Part shown: piece after piece, positions 17,348 to 26,987 of the stretch
Layout of the letters: every line of letters begins with the position of its first letter
Position numbering within the stretch: the stretch's first letter is position 1
Source of the DNA: SAR92 clade bacterium H455
GTDB lineage: Bacteria; Pseudomonadota; Gammaproteobacteria; Pseudomonadales; Porticoccaceae
NCBI GenBank assembly: GCA_024802545.1
Contig: CP103416.1
Coordinates: forward strand, 2,046,001-2,110,000
DNA length: 64,000 nt
Reading direction: 5' to 3'
Made by a program: the position numbers and the translations under genes
Notes under the pieces: generated by a model
The model's database searches: none
What the model was told of the DNA's origin: nothing
What the model saw: the letters and a program-made list of their open reading frames with translations, nothing else

Positions 17348-20300
17348 ATGACAGTTTCAGCTTCGCAGACAACTTTAGACTTAGGGCCCCGCGCAAAATC
17401 AGAGACAATTCTCAGCTTGGGTGTAAGCGCTAAACCCGGTGATAAAAATCACTGGGGTGAATTGCAAGCCGCAGGTCGTGCCCTAGCCATTGCCGAAGCC
17501 GCGCTGCAATTCGATGGTCTCAGTATTCTGATCACCGAAACCGCCCGCGAGGCCTCAGCCCAGAGTCGAGCGCTGGAGTTCTTTAGTGCCGAACAGGATT
17601 TTCCAATCCTCAACTTCCCCGACTGGGAAACCCTGCCCTACGATATTTTCTCGCCTCATCAGGATATTGTCTCCGCCCGCTTGCAAACATTGTCCAACCT
17701 GCCCAATGCCCAGCACGCACTATTAATAGTGCCGCTGCCGACACTGATGCATAGGCTGGCGCCCACGGACTTTATTGCCTCGCGAACCTTTTCCTATCAG
17801 GTTGGTGAGTTGCTCGATCGCGATGAACTTCAGCAGCAGCTGTCTCGGGCCGGCTACAACCGCGTCGAAACCGTTTATGAACATGGCGAATACGCCTTTC
17901 GCGGTTCACTGATCGACATCTACCCCATGGGTGCCAAACAGCCTTTCCGTATCGATCTGCTGGACGATGAAATCGAAAGCCTGAGACTGTTTGATTCAGA
18001 GTCGCAGCGCACTTCAGAAAACGTCACCCAGATTGAGTTGTTGCCGGCTCGGGAGTTTCCTCTCGACAAGCAGGCTTGCAATCAATTCCTCAATAACTGG
18101 CACACGCATTTTGACCAAAGCCCGGATAAATGTCCGGTTTACCGCGATATTAAAGAGGGTATTGCGCCACAGGGTATAGAGTACTACTTGAGTCTGTTTT
18201 TTGATGAAACAGCGACGCTGTTTGATTACCTGCCAGAGAAGGTACAGCTGTTTAGTCATGTGGGCATCGAAGACGCCTCCCTCGCCTTTTGGCAGGATAC
18301 CAATGCCCGCTATACCGAGTACGGGGTTGATCCCACCCGCCCTATCCTCTCGCCGAGAGAATTATTTCTCGGTGTCGAGGAAGTCTTCGAGCAGATTAAA
18401 AAACTGCCGCGCACCGAGATCGATCGCCAGCCTGCCAAAGTCGGTGCCGGCAGCATCAACTTTAATCTCCGCGCCGTACCCGACGTGGCGGTTAACTCAA
18501 AGCTCAGCAATCCCCTATCAACCCTGCAGGAATTTCTTGAAGGCTTTGATGGTCGTGTGCTGTTCTGTGCCGAATCTGCAGGACGTCGAGAAGTACTCGC
18601 CGGCTTTCTGAAGAAAATTGATGTAGTGGCCACGGAAGTGGATAACTGGCAGGGCTTTATTAATAGCAGCCAACGCTTTTCGGTTACCACCTACCCCATA
18701 GATCAGGGTCTCTACAGTCCAGACCAGGGCATCTGCCTGATCACTGAAGGCGAGCTCTTTGGCCAACAGGTTATGCAGCGCCGTCGTCGCTCAAAGGCAT
18801 CAGAGTCACCGGACCATATCTTTAAGAGTCTCGCCGAACTACAGCACGGCGCGCCAGTGGTGCATATGGACCACGGTGTCGGTCGCTTCCAGGGACTGGT
18901 CACTCTCGAAGTGGATAAGTCAGTCCAGGAATTTTTGATGCTAGTCTATGCCAATGACGCCAAACTCTATGTGCCGGTTTCATCCCTGCACCTGATCAGT
19001 CGCTTTGGTGGCGGTGATCAATCTATGGCGCCCTTACATAAACTGGGCACCGACAAATGGTCCAAGGCAAAAGAGAAAGCCGCCAAACAGGTGCGCGATA
19101 CTGCCGTGGAACTATTGGATATTTACGCTCGCCGGGCAGCGCGCAAAGGCTTTGCCTGCGACAACAATGAAGAAGACTACCGCAAGTTTAGCGGCGAGTT
19201 CCCCTTCGAAGAAACCGCCGATCAGGCCGAGGCCATCGATGCAGTGCGTCGAGATCTGCTCAGCCCACAGCCTATGGATCGACTGGTCTGTGGCGATGTG
19301 GGATTCGGCAAAACCGAAGTGGCCATGCGCGCCGCCTTTACCGCCGTCTCCAGCAGCAAACAGGTAGTGATCTTAGTACCCACCACATTGCTCGCTCACC
19401 AGCATTTGCAAAACTTCCGCGACCGCTTTGCCAACTGGCCCATCACTGTCGAAGAGCTATCACGCTTCCGCACCGCCCAGGAGCAGGAACAGGTGATTGC
19501 CGACACCGAGAGTGGCAAGGTGGATATTCTTATCAGCACCCACAAATTGCTCCATGCCAAGATCGACTTTGAGCGTCTCGGCCTGCTGATTATCGACGAA
19601 GAACACCGCTTTGGTGTGCGCCAAAAAGAAAAAATTAAATCGATGCGCAGCTCGGTGGATATTCTCACCATGACCGCGACACCGATTCCAAGAACTCTGA
19701 ATCTGTCCATGCATGCGGTGCGGGATCTGTCGATTATTGCCACCCCACCAGCGCGACGTCTATCGGTGAAAACCTTTATCCGTCAGCGCGAAGATCGCAT
19801 TATCCGAGAAGCCATACTCCGTGAAATTCTCCGCGGCGGTCAGGCCTACTTTTTGCACAACGATGTAAAAAATATTCAGCGCACCGCCGACGAGCTGGCT
19901 CTGCTAGTCCCCGAGGCACGCATCAATGTTGCTCACGGCCAGATGCGCGAACGTCAGCTGGAGCAGGTGATGTCAGACTTTTATCACCAGCGTTTCAATG
20001 TGCTGGTCTGTACCACCATCATTGAAACCGGCATCGATATTCCCAGCGCCAACACTATCTTGATTGAACGCGCAGATAAGTTCGGCCTAGCACAGCTGCA
20101 CCAGCTGCGCGGTCGCGTGGGTCGCTCCCACCACCAGGCCTATGCCTATCTCTTAACACCGCCACCCAAAACCATCACCTCCGACGCACAAAAACGTCTG
20201 GAAGCCATCTCCGCAGCAGACCATCTTGGCTCTGGCTTTACCCTGGCAACCAACGATCTGGAAATCCGCGGCGCTGGCGAACTGCTAGGTGAAGAGCAGA

Positions 20301-20860
20301 GCGGCCATATTCAGGCGATTGGCTTTACCCTCTATCTGGAAATGCTCGAGCGAGCCGTTAACGCAATTAAAAACGGTAAGCAGACAGAACTGGGGGCCGC
20401 CTTGGATCAAGGCATAGAGGTCAATCTGCATCTGCCGGCACTGATACCAGACGACTATCTACCCGACGTCAATATGCGCCTGACACTCTACAAGCGTCTC
20501 GCCAATTGCCAGACTGAGCGTGATCTCTATGAATTGCAGGTAGAGATGATCGATCGTTTTGGACTCTTACCGGAACCGGCCAAAACCCTATTTGAACTGG
20601 CTAAGCTGCGACAGATGGGCGAACGTCTGGGACTGATCAAAATTGAAGCAGGCCCCAATGGTGGACGACTTAAGTTTAGCGCCAACACTCCAGTGGAACC
20701 CATGACCATTATAGAAATGGTGCAGAAGCGCCCAGGCACATTCCGCTTGCAAAATAACGATCAATTGAGTTTCACTACAGAGATGGAAACAGCGGAAGAG
20801 CGGGTGGATAAGTTAACCTTTATTCTCAATCAACTTATGCCAGCGGAGAACGCTAGTTGA
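17348..20860 (+). CDS. mfd: Transcription-repair coupling factor Mfd
   Basis: The product is 1170 residues, the usual length. The N-terminal UvrB-homology region includes ILNFPDWETLPYDIFSPHQDIVS and GEYAFRGSLIDIYPMG. The RNA-polymerase-interacting domain is around 490-560 (GAPVVHMDHGVGRFQGLVTLE). The translocase has Walker A GDVGFGKTEVAMRAAF near 648, DEEHRFG near 747, TATPIPRTLNL, and the TRG motif region ending LHQLRGRVGRSHHQAYAYLL. The C-terminal domain is NMRLTLYKRLANC. It removes stalled RNA polymerase and recruits UvrA. AGGTGTT precedes the ATG. Confidence 0.98.
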   Translation: MTVSASQTTLDLGPRAKSETILSLGVSAKPGDKNHWGELQAAGRALAIAEAALQFDGLSILITETAREASAQSRALEFFSAEQDFPILNFPDWETLPYDIFSPHQDIVSARLQTLSNLPNAQHALLIVPLPTLMHRLAPTDFIASRTFSYQVGELLDRDELQQQLSRAGYNRVETVYEHGEYAFRGSLIDIYPMGAKQPFRIDLLDDEIESLRLFDSESQRTSENVTQIELLPAREFPLDKQACNQFLNNWHTHFDQSPDKCPVYRDIKEGIAPQGIEYYLSLFFDETATLFDYLPEKVQLFSHVGIEDASLAFWQDTNARYTEYGVDPTRPILSPRELFLGVEEVFEQIKKLPRTEIDRQPAKVGAGSINFNLRAVPDVAVNSKLSNPLSTLQEFLEGFDGRVLFCAESAGRREVLAGFLKKIDVVATEVDNWQGFINSSQRFSVTTYPIDQGLYSPDQGICLITEGELFGQQVMQRRRRSKASESPDHIFKSLAELQHGAPVVHMDHGVGRFQGLVTLEVDKSVQEFLMLVYANDAKLYVPVSSLHLISRFGGGDQSMAPLHKLGTDKWSKAKEKAAKQVRDTAVELLDIYARRAARKGFACDNNEEDYRKFSGEFPFEETADQAEAIDAVRRDLLSPQPMDRLVCGDVGFGKTEVAMRAAFTAVSSSKQVVILVPTTLLAHQHLQNFRDRFANWPITVEELSRFRTAQEQEQVIADTESGKVDILISTHKLLHAKIDFERLGLLIIDEEHRFGVRQKEKIKSMRSSVDILTMTATPIPRTLNLSMHAVRDLSIIATPPARRLSVKTFIRQREDRIIREAILREILRGGQAYFLHNDVKNIQRTADELALLVPEARINVAHGQMRERQLEQVMSDFYHQRFNVLVCTTIIETGIDIPSANTILIERADKFGLAQLHQLRGRVGRSHHQAYAYLLTPPPKTITSDAQKRLEAISAADHLGSGFTLATNDLEIRGAGELLGEEQSGHIQAIGFTLYLEMLERAVNAIKNGKQTELGAALDQGIEVNLHLPALIPDDYLPDVNMRLTLYKRLANCQTERDLYELQVEMIDRFGLLPEPAKTLFELAKLRQMGERLGLIKIEAGPNGGRLKFSANTPVEPMTIIEMVQKRPGTFRLQNNDQLSFTTEMETAEERVDKLTFILNQLMPAENAS

Positions 20861-20932
20861 GTGATTGAGCAGTTAAACGATTGCGATCAAACCCGGACTA
20901 CCTTGCAAAGCATACACAAAGGAATGGTAACC

Positions 20933-22123
20933 ATGACGACAGATAAGCAACAGCGGACAGCGCAGCGGGCCACCAGCCTGTGGGTCGCCATGTTGACGCT
21001 AATCAGCAGTCTGAGTGTCGCCCAAGACAGTAGCGAGCAAATCGAAGCAGTTGCAGCCCCCTGGTATCAAGTTGAAGTGGTTATTTTCACTCAACAGGGT
21101 TATGCCGGTGAAGAGCAGCCACCGCGCAATTACAGCCTCGACTTTGCAGACAATAGCCTCGAATTGCTCGACCCGGATCAGGTTTCAAATAATAATTTCC
21201 CTATCGCCGGCACTGGCGTTGTCTCAAAAACGGCAGAGAGAATAATTCCCTTAGCCACAGTAGCAGACCCAGCCCTAGGCTTTGCTGACTTAGAACTAGA
21301 GAATATGGAAGAGCTGATTGAAGTGCGCAATGGAGAGCAAATTGAAAAGAAAGGCCTCAATCAAAATAGCCCCTTCGACGACTATGATCTCGCTCAGATA
21401 AATGCCCAAGACGCCACTTTCTTAGCCAACAATCTTATCGACAATCAAAACCAAGCTGCCGACGAAATCTATGTTGCGGAATATGAGCCCACCTTTACAA
21501 AACTGCCCCGAGATGTGCGCAACCTCAACGAGAGCGCCCGCGCCCTAGACCGCCAAGAGCAATACAACGTAGTATTTCACGAAGCCTGGCGTTTCTCCGC
21601 AGATGAGCTGGAGCAGGATCCCTGGGTGATTATCAAAGCTGGCAAGCAGTATCTGGATCGCTTTGAAATTGAAGGTAGCTTGCGTTTTTACAAATCGCGC
21701 TTTTTGCACTTTCAGTCAGATCTCTGGCTGCTGGAGTTTGATCAGCAGGGCGATTCAGAAAACATGATCGAGCTGCCCGAGTTTCCACTTCGAGAGCAGC
21801 CCAGTCTTGCCGACAGCTATGTGATCGCCGACATTGAGTTTAATGAAAAGCGTATTGAAGACTTTTTTATCGATGTACCGGAATCTGATGTCGCCACGAC
21901 GGTGAATGGCGAGAGTTCGGCAACTAAGGTTGCGGAGGACATTCAGCAGCCTACCCAGTATCCGGTTAAGTCGCTGTGGACCTTTGATCAGTCCAAGCGT
22001 CTGGAAGAACAGCAGAGCTACTATATTGACCATCCCAAAATGGGCGTGCTGGTAACTATTAGGCCCCATGAACCTGAAGTGCTTAATCCGCTTTTAGAAG
22101 AGACATTGGCCGAGACCGAATAG
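20933..22123 (+). CDS. csiV: CsiV-family peptidoglycan-associated protein
   Basis: From the ATG at 20933 the product is 396 residues; AAAGGA (20918-20923) favours it over the ATG at 20924 and a GTG at 20861. A signal peptide ends near SLSVAQ. The mature N-terminus PWYQVEVVIFTQQGY and the later VIIKAGKQYLDRF, LWLLEFDQQ, SLWTFDQSKRLEEQQSYYIDHPKMGVLVTIRP are the pattern of CsiV-family proteins. These are periplasmic proteins named from Vibrio, where CsiV affects D-amino-acid and peptidoglycan phenotypes. The gene directly follows mfd, as in Pseudomonas by recall. The symbol rests on family similarity. Confidence 0.75.
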   Translation: MTTDKQQRTAQRATSLWVAMLTLISSLSVAQDSSEQIEAVAAPWYQVEVVIFTQQGYAGEEQPPRNYSLDFADNSLELLDPDQVSNNNFPIAGTGVVSKTAERIIPLATVADPALGFADLELENMEELIEVRNGEQIEKKGLNQNSPFDDYDLAQINAQDATFLANNLIDNQNQAADEIYVAEYEPTFTKLPRDVRNLNESARALDRQEQYNVVFHEAWRFSADELEQDPWVIIKAGKQYLDRFEIEGSLRFYKSRFLHFQSDLWLLEFDQQGDSENMIELPEFPLREQPSLADSYVIADIEFNEKRIEDFFIDVPESDVATTVNGESSATKVAEDIQQPTQYPVKSLWTFDQSKRLEEQQSYYIDHPKMGVLVTIRPHEPEVLNPLLEETLAETE

Positions 22124-22155
22124 TGTTTATTGAGGTTTTGTAGCTACTGCAAAAG

Positions 22156-22227
22156 TGAGATCCTTCGGCTTCGCTCAGGATGACAGAATTGGGCACCTGT
22201 CGTCTCGAACGAATGTGAGAGATCTCA
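22156..22227. repeat. Dispersed inverted-repeat element (copy 2)
   Basis: Two 31-base arms, TGAGATCCTTCGG...GATGACAG (22156-22186) and the inverted CTGTCGTCTC...GATCTCA (22197-22227), match at 22 of 31 positions and flank 10 bases. The arms are related to the element at 4874-5005. It lies between the convergent csiV and blc genes and could act as a bidirectional hairpin. No transposase is encoded. Confidence 0.55.
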
Positions 22228-22246
22228 GAACATGCAACCGCTACCT

Positions 22247-22837
22247 TCAATCTTTTTCCACAGAAGATTCAATATCACTGCTGACGGCCTTTTGATTTAA
22301 CTCCTGATCCACAAAAATCAAATCGTTCACTGCAAAACCCAGTGCCTCAGCACGCTCCAAAAAATACTTTTTTAACTTATCGCTAATGGTGGGTGTCCGT
22401 GCCAGCAACCACAAATAGTTGCTCGTATTACCCGCCACAAAGGCGTATTGATAATCCGAACCCAATTCAAAAACCACGTAGGAACCAAAAAAAGGCCCAA
22501 AGAAAGACACCTTGAGATGAGCGGGTTGCTTGTCATCAATGGTGTAAGCCCTGCCCTCTGCCTGCTGCCAGTCGCCCTCTTCTGCTGAGTAGCCGCGGTT
22601 AATAACCCGCAAGCCGCCGTCCTCACGCATTGAGTAGTCGGCGGTGACATTACTTAGGCCGCGCTCAAACGAATGATCCAGCCGCGCCACTTCATACCAG
22701 GTACCCAGATAGCGCTGAGTGTCCAATTCGGCAACCGGCGATACAGATTCAGGTTTACCGAGACAGCTAACCAATAACCCGCAGCTGAGCAAAAGTCCGA
22801 TTTTCTTAACACTTCTTTTCTCAAAAACAGTGGCCAC
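22247..22837 (-). CDS. blc: Outer-membrane lipocalin (Blc family lipoprotein)
   Basis: The product is 196 residues. The signal peptide has lipobox GLLVSC, so it is a lipoprotein. The lipocalin GxW motif is in QRYLGTWYEVARLDHSFERGLSNVTADYS. LKVSFFGPFFGSYVVFELGSDYQYAFVAGNTSNYLWLLARTP is the second conserved block of the Blc group. It is thought to bind lysophospholipids or other lipids at the outer membrane. It is convergent with csiV. The residues after the lipid-attachment Cys (LGKPE) do not show the inner-membrane retention Asp. Confidence 0.92.
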   Translation of the reverse strand: MATVFEKRSVKKIGLLLSCGLLVSCLGKPESVSPVAELDTQRYLGTWYEVARLDHSFERGLSNVTADYSMREDGGLRVINRGYSAEEGDWQQAEGRAYTIDDKQPAHLKVSFFGPFFGSYVVFELGSDYQYAFVAGNTSNYLWLLARTPTISDKLKKYFLERAEALGFAVNDLIFVDQELNQKAVSSDIESSVEKD

Positions 22838-22885
22838 TGGGTTAAACCTCTAAAAATCAAAAAGCGATTATAGAGTAAATTGCCT

Positions 22886-23824
22886 CTAGTACTTCCAGGA
22901 AAGCCTTAAAAAATATCGCCAGTCCGATGAAAGCGCCGGTTCACTGGCAACATCATCCTGCCAATATAAATCCAGCGCCCAGATACCTAGACCAACAAAC
23001 AGCATATGGATATTGATATGGCTGATAGCGGTATGAGTGAGAACTGCGATCAGCGGTGTTGCCATGAGCAGACATCCCAACAACAGGTAATTACTGAAAA
23101 ACGCGCGACTAGAACTAAGATATGAGCTTCGAGCAGAGTCGCCGCTAAATGCCGCCTTAACCATCTGCAGTCCGTGACGACGAGCCAGCAGATAGACTAT
23201 CAGCAGCAGCCCAACAGCTGGCAGCAGTGTATTTAGGGCATCGGTCATTATCAACGCAATATTCTCCTGCACCGCAGCGGGGGCGACAAATGGATACATT
23301 AACATTGACTCATCCACCAGCCAGTAACCGAAAAAATAGCCCAGCGACAATAGTCGTACCAAATTGCAGCAGAGACCAGCAAAGAAGATTATTGAAATCA
23401 TGCAGCTATAAATCAGCAGCGACACATAGCTGACTTCCGGCAGCAACCACCAGCCAGCCGTTGCTGAGATAATTAATAGTGGCGTGCCTATGCAGAAAAG
23501 GACATCGGCCAAGAGATAGATATTGATATAAACCGAGCGTAAAGCGCTGGCAAATAGGTCTCCAATCGCGATCAATACAGGTGTGACCAAAGCACCTATT
23601 CCCGTGCCGAAAAACCACTGCTTTATCATTAGATTGGTCTCTCGCAGTGTCGAATTGTGCGACAGGCCGAAAAGCAGCAGCAGCGACCAAGTCTGCGTTT
23701 GTCTTGAGGTGTCGATCAGTCCCGCGAGATCGCCAACTATATAGTCGAGTAGAACTATGGCGAACAGGCACCAACCGCTGATAACCACAAATATCGCCAA
23801 TGCCCGCTTGAGATAGGGCATCAT
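22886..23824 (-). CDS. Polytopic membrane protein of unknown function
   Basis: Using the ATG at 23824 gives 312 residues; an in-frame ATG at 23833 adds three. About eight hydrophobic segments are visible (for example RALAIFVVISGWCLFAIVLL, LLIISATAGWWLLP, LLIYSCMISIIFFAGL, AVGLLLIVYLLARR, LLLGCLLMATPLIAVL). Polar motifs are few and I recognise no family. ATG at 23824 overlaps the stop of a small upstream frame as ATGA, which suggests coupled translation. The product may be lineage-specific. Confidence 0.7.
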   Translation of the reverse strand: MMPYLKRALAIFVVISGWCLFAIVLLDYIVGDLAGLIDTSRQTQTWSLLLLFGLSHNSTLRETNLMIKQWFFGTGIGALVTPVLIAIGDLFASALRSVYINIYLLADVLFCIGTPLLIISATAGWWLLPEVSYVSLLIYSCMISIIFFAGLCCNLVRLLSLGYFFGYWLVDESMLMYPFVAPAAVQENIALIMTDALNTLLPAVGLLLIVYLLARRHGLQMVKAAFSGDSARSSYLSSSRAFFSNYLLLGCLLMATPLIAVLTHTAISHINIHMLFVGLGIWALDLYWQDDVASEPALSSDWRYFLRLSWKY

Positions 23825-23952
23825 CGCGGACACCTGCTTGTGCGCAGTCGATCAAGGATAAAATTTATACTGAAGGGTCTCAGGCTAGGTAAGCTCGAGT
23901 TAAAGCGCGGCCCGGTAAAATTCAGGCACGTGAAAAGCGGCGTCAAATCCAT
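23821..23952 (-). CDS. Possible 43-residue upstream ORF coupled to membrane protein
   Basis: ATG at 23952 is preceded by TAAGGAGAT with 7 bases spacing; an ATG four bases closer gives only MSWI. The frame (MDLTPLFTCLNFTGPRF...) ends in TGA at 23821-23823, overlapping the membrane-protein ATG as ATGA. The good RBS and the overlap argue for translation. The sequence itself is unrecognised, so it could be a leader peptide or a small protein. The rest of the gap up to the mscS-family gene (23953-24185) shows nothing I can assign. Confidence 0.35.
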   Translation of the reverse strand: MDLTPLFTCLNFTGPRFNSSLPSLRPFSINFILDRLRTSRCPR

Positions 23953-24185
23953 GACATGATCTCCTTATCCTGCGCAAGCTATCCATTTAGCTGCGCAATC
24001 CATTTGCAGCCTCTACTGCAATCACCCCAATACATCCCTGTTATTGTTAATTAGTTGAGGCTGATCAAGCCGCATCTTCATGAACTGTAGCTAATCAGTT
24101 GCCTCTGTGCCACGTTTGTTTTGCCTTTACTGCCAGAGCCCATATCAGCCAGAGCCTGCGATTTGAGCTCGCACAGACCTAATCA

Positions 24186-25283
24186 CTAATCCTTAGCTGT
24201 AGTCACTTCGATACCAGCAGGAACATGCAGCGTTGAGGTTGGGAAAGCAACCTCGGCCTGATTGGCGGCAATAATATCGGCCACTTTGAGCAGCACATCC
24301 TGCTTCACCTGATGATAGGTCACCCAATTGGTGGTTTTGGTGAAGACATAGATAAAAAAGTCTAAGGAGCTGGCGGCAAACTGGTTGAAGTTAACCATCA
24401 TTGTTTGATTAGTATCAATATCAGGATGGGCCAGCAACATCGCCTCCACCTGTTCAACAATCGGGCCCATCTTCGCCAGATCAGCGTATCTCAGACCGAT
24501 GGTTTCATAGATTCGGCGGTTGGTCATACGCGAAGGATTTTCCACTGAGATATTGGCAAACACAGAGTTGGGAATATACAACGGACGCTTATCAAAGGTT
24601 CTAATGCGTGTCAGGCGCCAGCCGATATCTTCCACTGTACCTTCGATTTCCTGGTCTGGTGAACGCACCCAGTCGCCTACCGAGAACGGACGATCCAGAT
24701 AGATCATCAAGCCACCAAAAAAATTGGCCAGTAAATCCTTAGCGGCAAAACCCATGGCGATACCGCCGATACCACCAAATGCCAGCAGACCTGAAATGCT
24801 ATAGCCAAACAGCTGCATGGCGATTAACACGCCGGTGATAATCACCGCGGCGCGGAGCAATTTGGCCACCGCGCGCACAGTGGTCTCATCCATAGGCTTG
24901 GCAATATAGTCGGGGTGTACCAAATTGCGCTCTGCGCGTTTAATAAAGTTGGTCAGAAACATCACGCCCAAAAAGATCAGCGCCAGGCGATTAATAGGGT
25001 CTACCAGAGCATAGAGCCCAGACTCCATTTTTTGCGCGGCAATGCCTGCGGCAAAGTTGACTCCGAGAATCCATACCAGCCAGATCAGTGGTCGACGGCA
25101 GGCCTCAATCAGGGCATCGTCCCAGACTGTTTTGGTCTTCGCGGCCTGAACTTCGAGCTTGTCGATAACCCGATTAATCACCATGCCGAGACCTAGGGCC
25201 AGAACCACGATAACAAACAACTCCAGCACCCAAAGGTACTGTTCACCTGTCAAATTAACCAACCAGCTCTCTACATTTTTCAT
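24186..25283 (-). CDS. MscS-family mechanosensitive ion channel
   Basis: The product is 365 residues. Several N-terminal membrane helices lead to the pore helix region LLAFGGIGGIAMGFAAKDLLANFFGGLMIYLDRPFSVGDWVRSPDQEIEGTVEDIGWRLTRIRTFDKRPLYIPNS, the hallmark of MscS channels, here with a Gly/Ala-rich TM3. The beta domain ends VENPSRMTNRRI. The C-terminal cytoplasmic vestibule follows. Its length and an extra pair of N-terminal helices put it nearer the YnaI/YbdG type than minimal MscS. It would release solutes during hypo-osmotic shock. Confidence 0.92.
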   Translation of the reverse strand: MKNVESWLVNLTGEQYLWVLELFVIVVLALGLGMVINRVIDKLEVQAAKTKTVWDDALIEACRRPLIWLVWILGVNFAAGIAAQKMESGLYALVDPINRLALIFLGVMFLTNFIKRAERNLVHPDYIAKPMDETTVRAVAKLLRAAVIITGVLIAMQLFGYSISGLLAFGGIGGIAMGFAAKDLLANFFGGLMIYLDRPFSVGDWVRSPDQEIEGTVEDIGWRLTRIRTFDKRPLYIPNSVFANISVENPSRMTNRRIYETIGLRYADLAKMGPIVEQVEAMLLAHPDIDTNQTMMVNFNQFAASSLDFFIYVFTKTTNWVTYHQVKQDVLLKVADIIAANQAEVAFPTSTLHVPAGIEVTTAKD

Positions 25284-25332
25284 CGACCCAACCTACTCTG
25301 TTTGTCTCTAATTTTTTTAATTTGTTTTAAAT

Positions 25333-26370
25333 CTAACCATTCAAATTTTGCAGCTGCGCCATGGTAGCAACTCTGCGCGGATGATTCTCTAGCTGCGGCC
25401 AAGATAGGGACTTTTCATCCACAGGAGGTTTTTTTAGCATCTCCTTGATTCTGTCGCTGCCGCTGACCTGCTGCTCAGTCATAAAGTCGAGCACCTCAAG
25501 GGCACCCGACCGATCATTGCAAACCAGAATCATATCGCAGCCGGCATCCAATGCGAGCTGCGCTTTTTGCACATAGCCGCCGGCCACATCTGCGCCTTTC
25601 ATGGCCAGATCATCACTGAAAATTACACCGTCAAAACCAAGCTTGTCGCGCAGAACCTGCTGCAGCCAAAATTGGGAAAATCCTACGGAGTTGGGGTCAA
25701 TGGCGGGAAAAGTAATATGCGCGGGCATAATGCCGCCGAGTTTTTTCGCCAGTGCTACAAAAGGTATCAGATCATGCTCACTCAGTTGCCCCCAGTCACG
25801 GTGATCCACTGGAGCTTCAAGATGACTGTCGGCAAAAACCCCGCCGTGGCCGGGAAAATGTTTCCCTGTGGCAGCCATGCCTGCCTCATTCATACCCTCT
25901 ATAAAGGCGGCGGCTATATCGGTTACCAGCTGCGGCTGATCACTAAAGGCCCGATCACCGATAATACTACTGGTATCGCGATCCACATCCAGCACCGGCG
26001 CAAAACTGATATCCAAGCCGCAAGCAATCACCTCGGCCGCCATCAACCAACCGCAATCCCGGGTCAAGTCCAGCCCAGCGTCTCTGTCTGCGAGCCATAA
26101 ATCACCCAACTGTTGCATCGCTGGCAAAAGGGTAAAGCCCTGTTTAAAGCGCTGCACCCGACCACCCTCTTGGTCTACAGCAATCAACAGCTGCGGCGCT
26201 ACGGCTCTGATTTCAGCAACCAGCGCTGCGACCTGCTGACGACTCTCGACATTGCGGGCAAATAAAATTACACCGCCAACCTGGGGATTGCGGAGCAGCG
26301 CAGGCTCATCATCCTGCAATGAGGTGGCGGCCAAATCGAGCATAAGGCGTCCGTGTGAGCTATGGGTCAT
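25333..26370 (-). CDS. nagZ: Beta-N-acetylhexosaminidase (peptidoglycan recycling)
   Basis: The product is 345 residues, a GH3-family single-domain enzyme. It shows VDQEGGRVQRFK, FAPVLDVDRD, GKHFPGHGGVFADSHLEAPVDHR (the His-containing acid/base loop unique to NagZ) and VIFSDDLAMKGA with the nucleophile Asp. There is no signal peptide, so it is cytoplasmic. It removes GlcNAc from 1,6-anhydro-muropeptides. The nearby LOG-family gene, lexA and topA give a conserved neighbourhood. Confidence 0.95.
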   Translation of the reverse strand: MTHSSHGRLMLDLAATSLQDDEPALLRNPQVGGVILFARNVESRQQVAALVAEIRAVAPQLLIAVDQEGGRVQRFKQGFTLLPAMQQLGDLWLADRDAGLDLTRDCGWLMAAEVIACGLDISFAPVLDVDRDTSSIIGDRAFSDQPQLVTDIAAAFIEGMNEAGMAATGKHFPGHGGVFADSHLEAPVDHRDWGQLSEHDLIPFVALAKKLGGIMPAHITFPAIDPNSVGFSQFWLQQVLRDKLGFDGVIFSDDLAMKGADVAGGYVQKAQLALDAGCDMILVCNDRSGALEVLDFMTEQQVSGSDRIKEMLKKPPVDEKSLSWPQLENHPRRVATMAQLQNLNG

Positions 26371-26625
26371 AGTTTTTCCGCAAGTTGGCCGTTTTTAGAT
26401 TAGTTTATTCTTTCACAAAGCGTGGCTATTCCATAAAGAAATTTTACCCGCTGAGAGTTTTCTTGCGGCTAAAAATTATTCCTTTATTTTCCATTCGTTT
26501 ATCTCAAAAACTTCATCCGTGATCATTCAATAGCATTGTAACTGCAATACAATTATCCCCAAAAGGCCCGATGCAGCGAAACCAACAAGCTGCTATTTTT
26601 TAATCTAAAAGAAGGAGGGCAAACC

Positions 26626-26919
26626 ATGGCCAGCAGTATTCCGATGATCAACCAGCGCTATCAGGAAGTAGTAACCAACCGAACCTTTGAGGTGCTCAGT
26701 GTTAATGAGTACCTCGCCGTTATCGACCTGCACTACGATGACGGGGAACTCGACCAAATTAGTCTCGATGACTGGTCGCAAATGGTGGTGATACCCCCCA
26801 GTGAGGTATACAACCAAGCCGCGACTCTCGCCTTAGAGGATAGGGCTCAGATGCCCTGGGCGACTGATTTAGATGAAGCTATGCAGTCAGACTATATGTT
26901 TGGCTGGGATGAGTTCTAA
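26626..26919 (+). CDS. Small conserved protein, DUF6763-like
   Basis: The product is 97 residues with a very strong RBS (AAGGAGG, 9 bases before ATG). The body has RTFEVLSVNEYLAVIDLHYDDGELDQISLDDWSQM, a compact beta-strand pattern I associate with DUF6763, and an acidic C-terminus ending DYMFGWDEF. The function is unknown. The 255-base gap back to nagZ has no gene and should contain the divergent promoters. Confidence 0.7.
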   Translation: MASSIPMINQRYQEVVTNRTFEVLSVNEYLAVIDLHYDDGELDQISLDDWSQMVVIPPSEVYNQAATLALEDRAQMPWATDLDEAMQSDYMFGWDEF

Positions 26920-26987
26920 CTGGGGTATGACCCATAGTTCACAAGCACTATGGATCCGAGGCTAAAACGCAGAGCAGCTCACGCACG

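Noticed and set aside
25567-26100. A 177-codon plus-strand frame opposite nagZ.
   Set aside because: Antisense to a clearly conserved enzyme with all motifs intact; composition reflects the nagZ codons.
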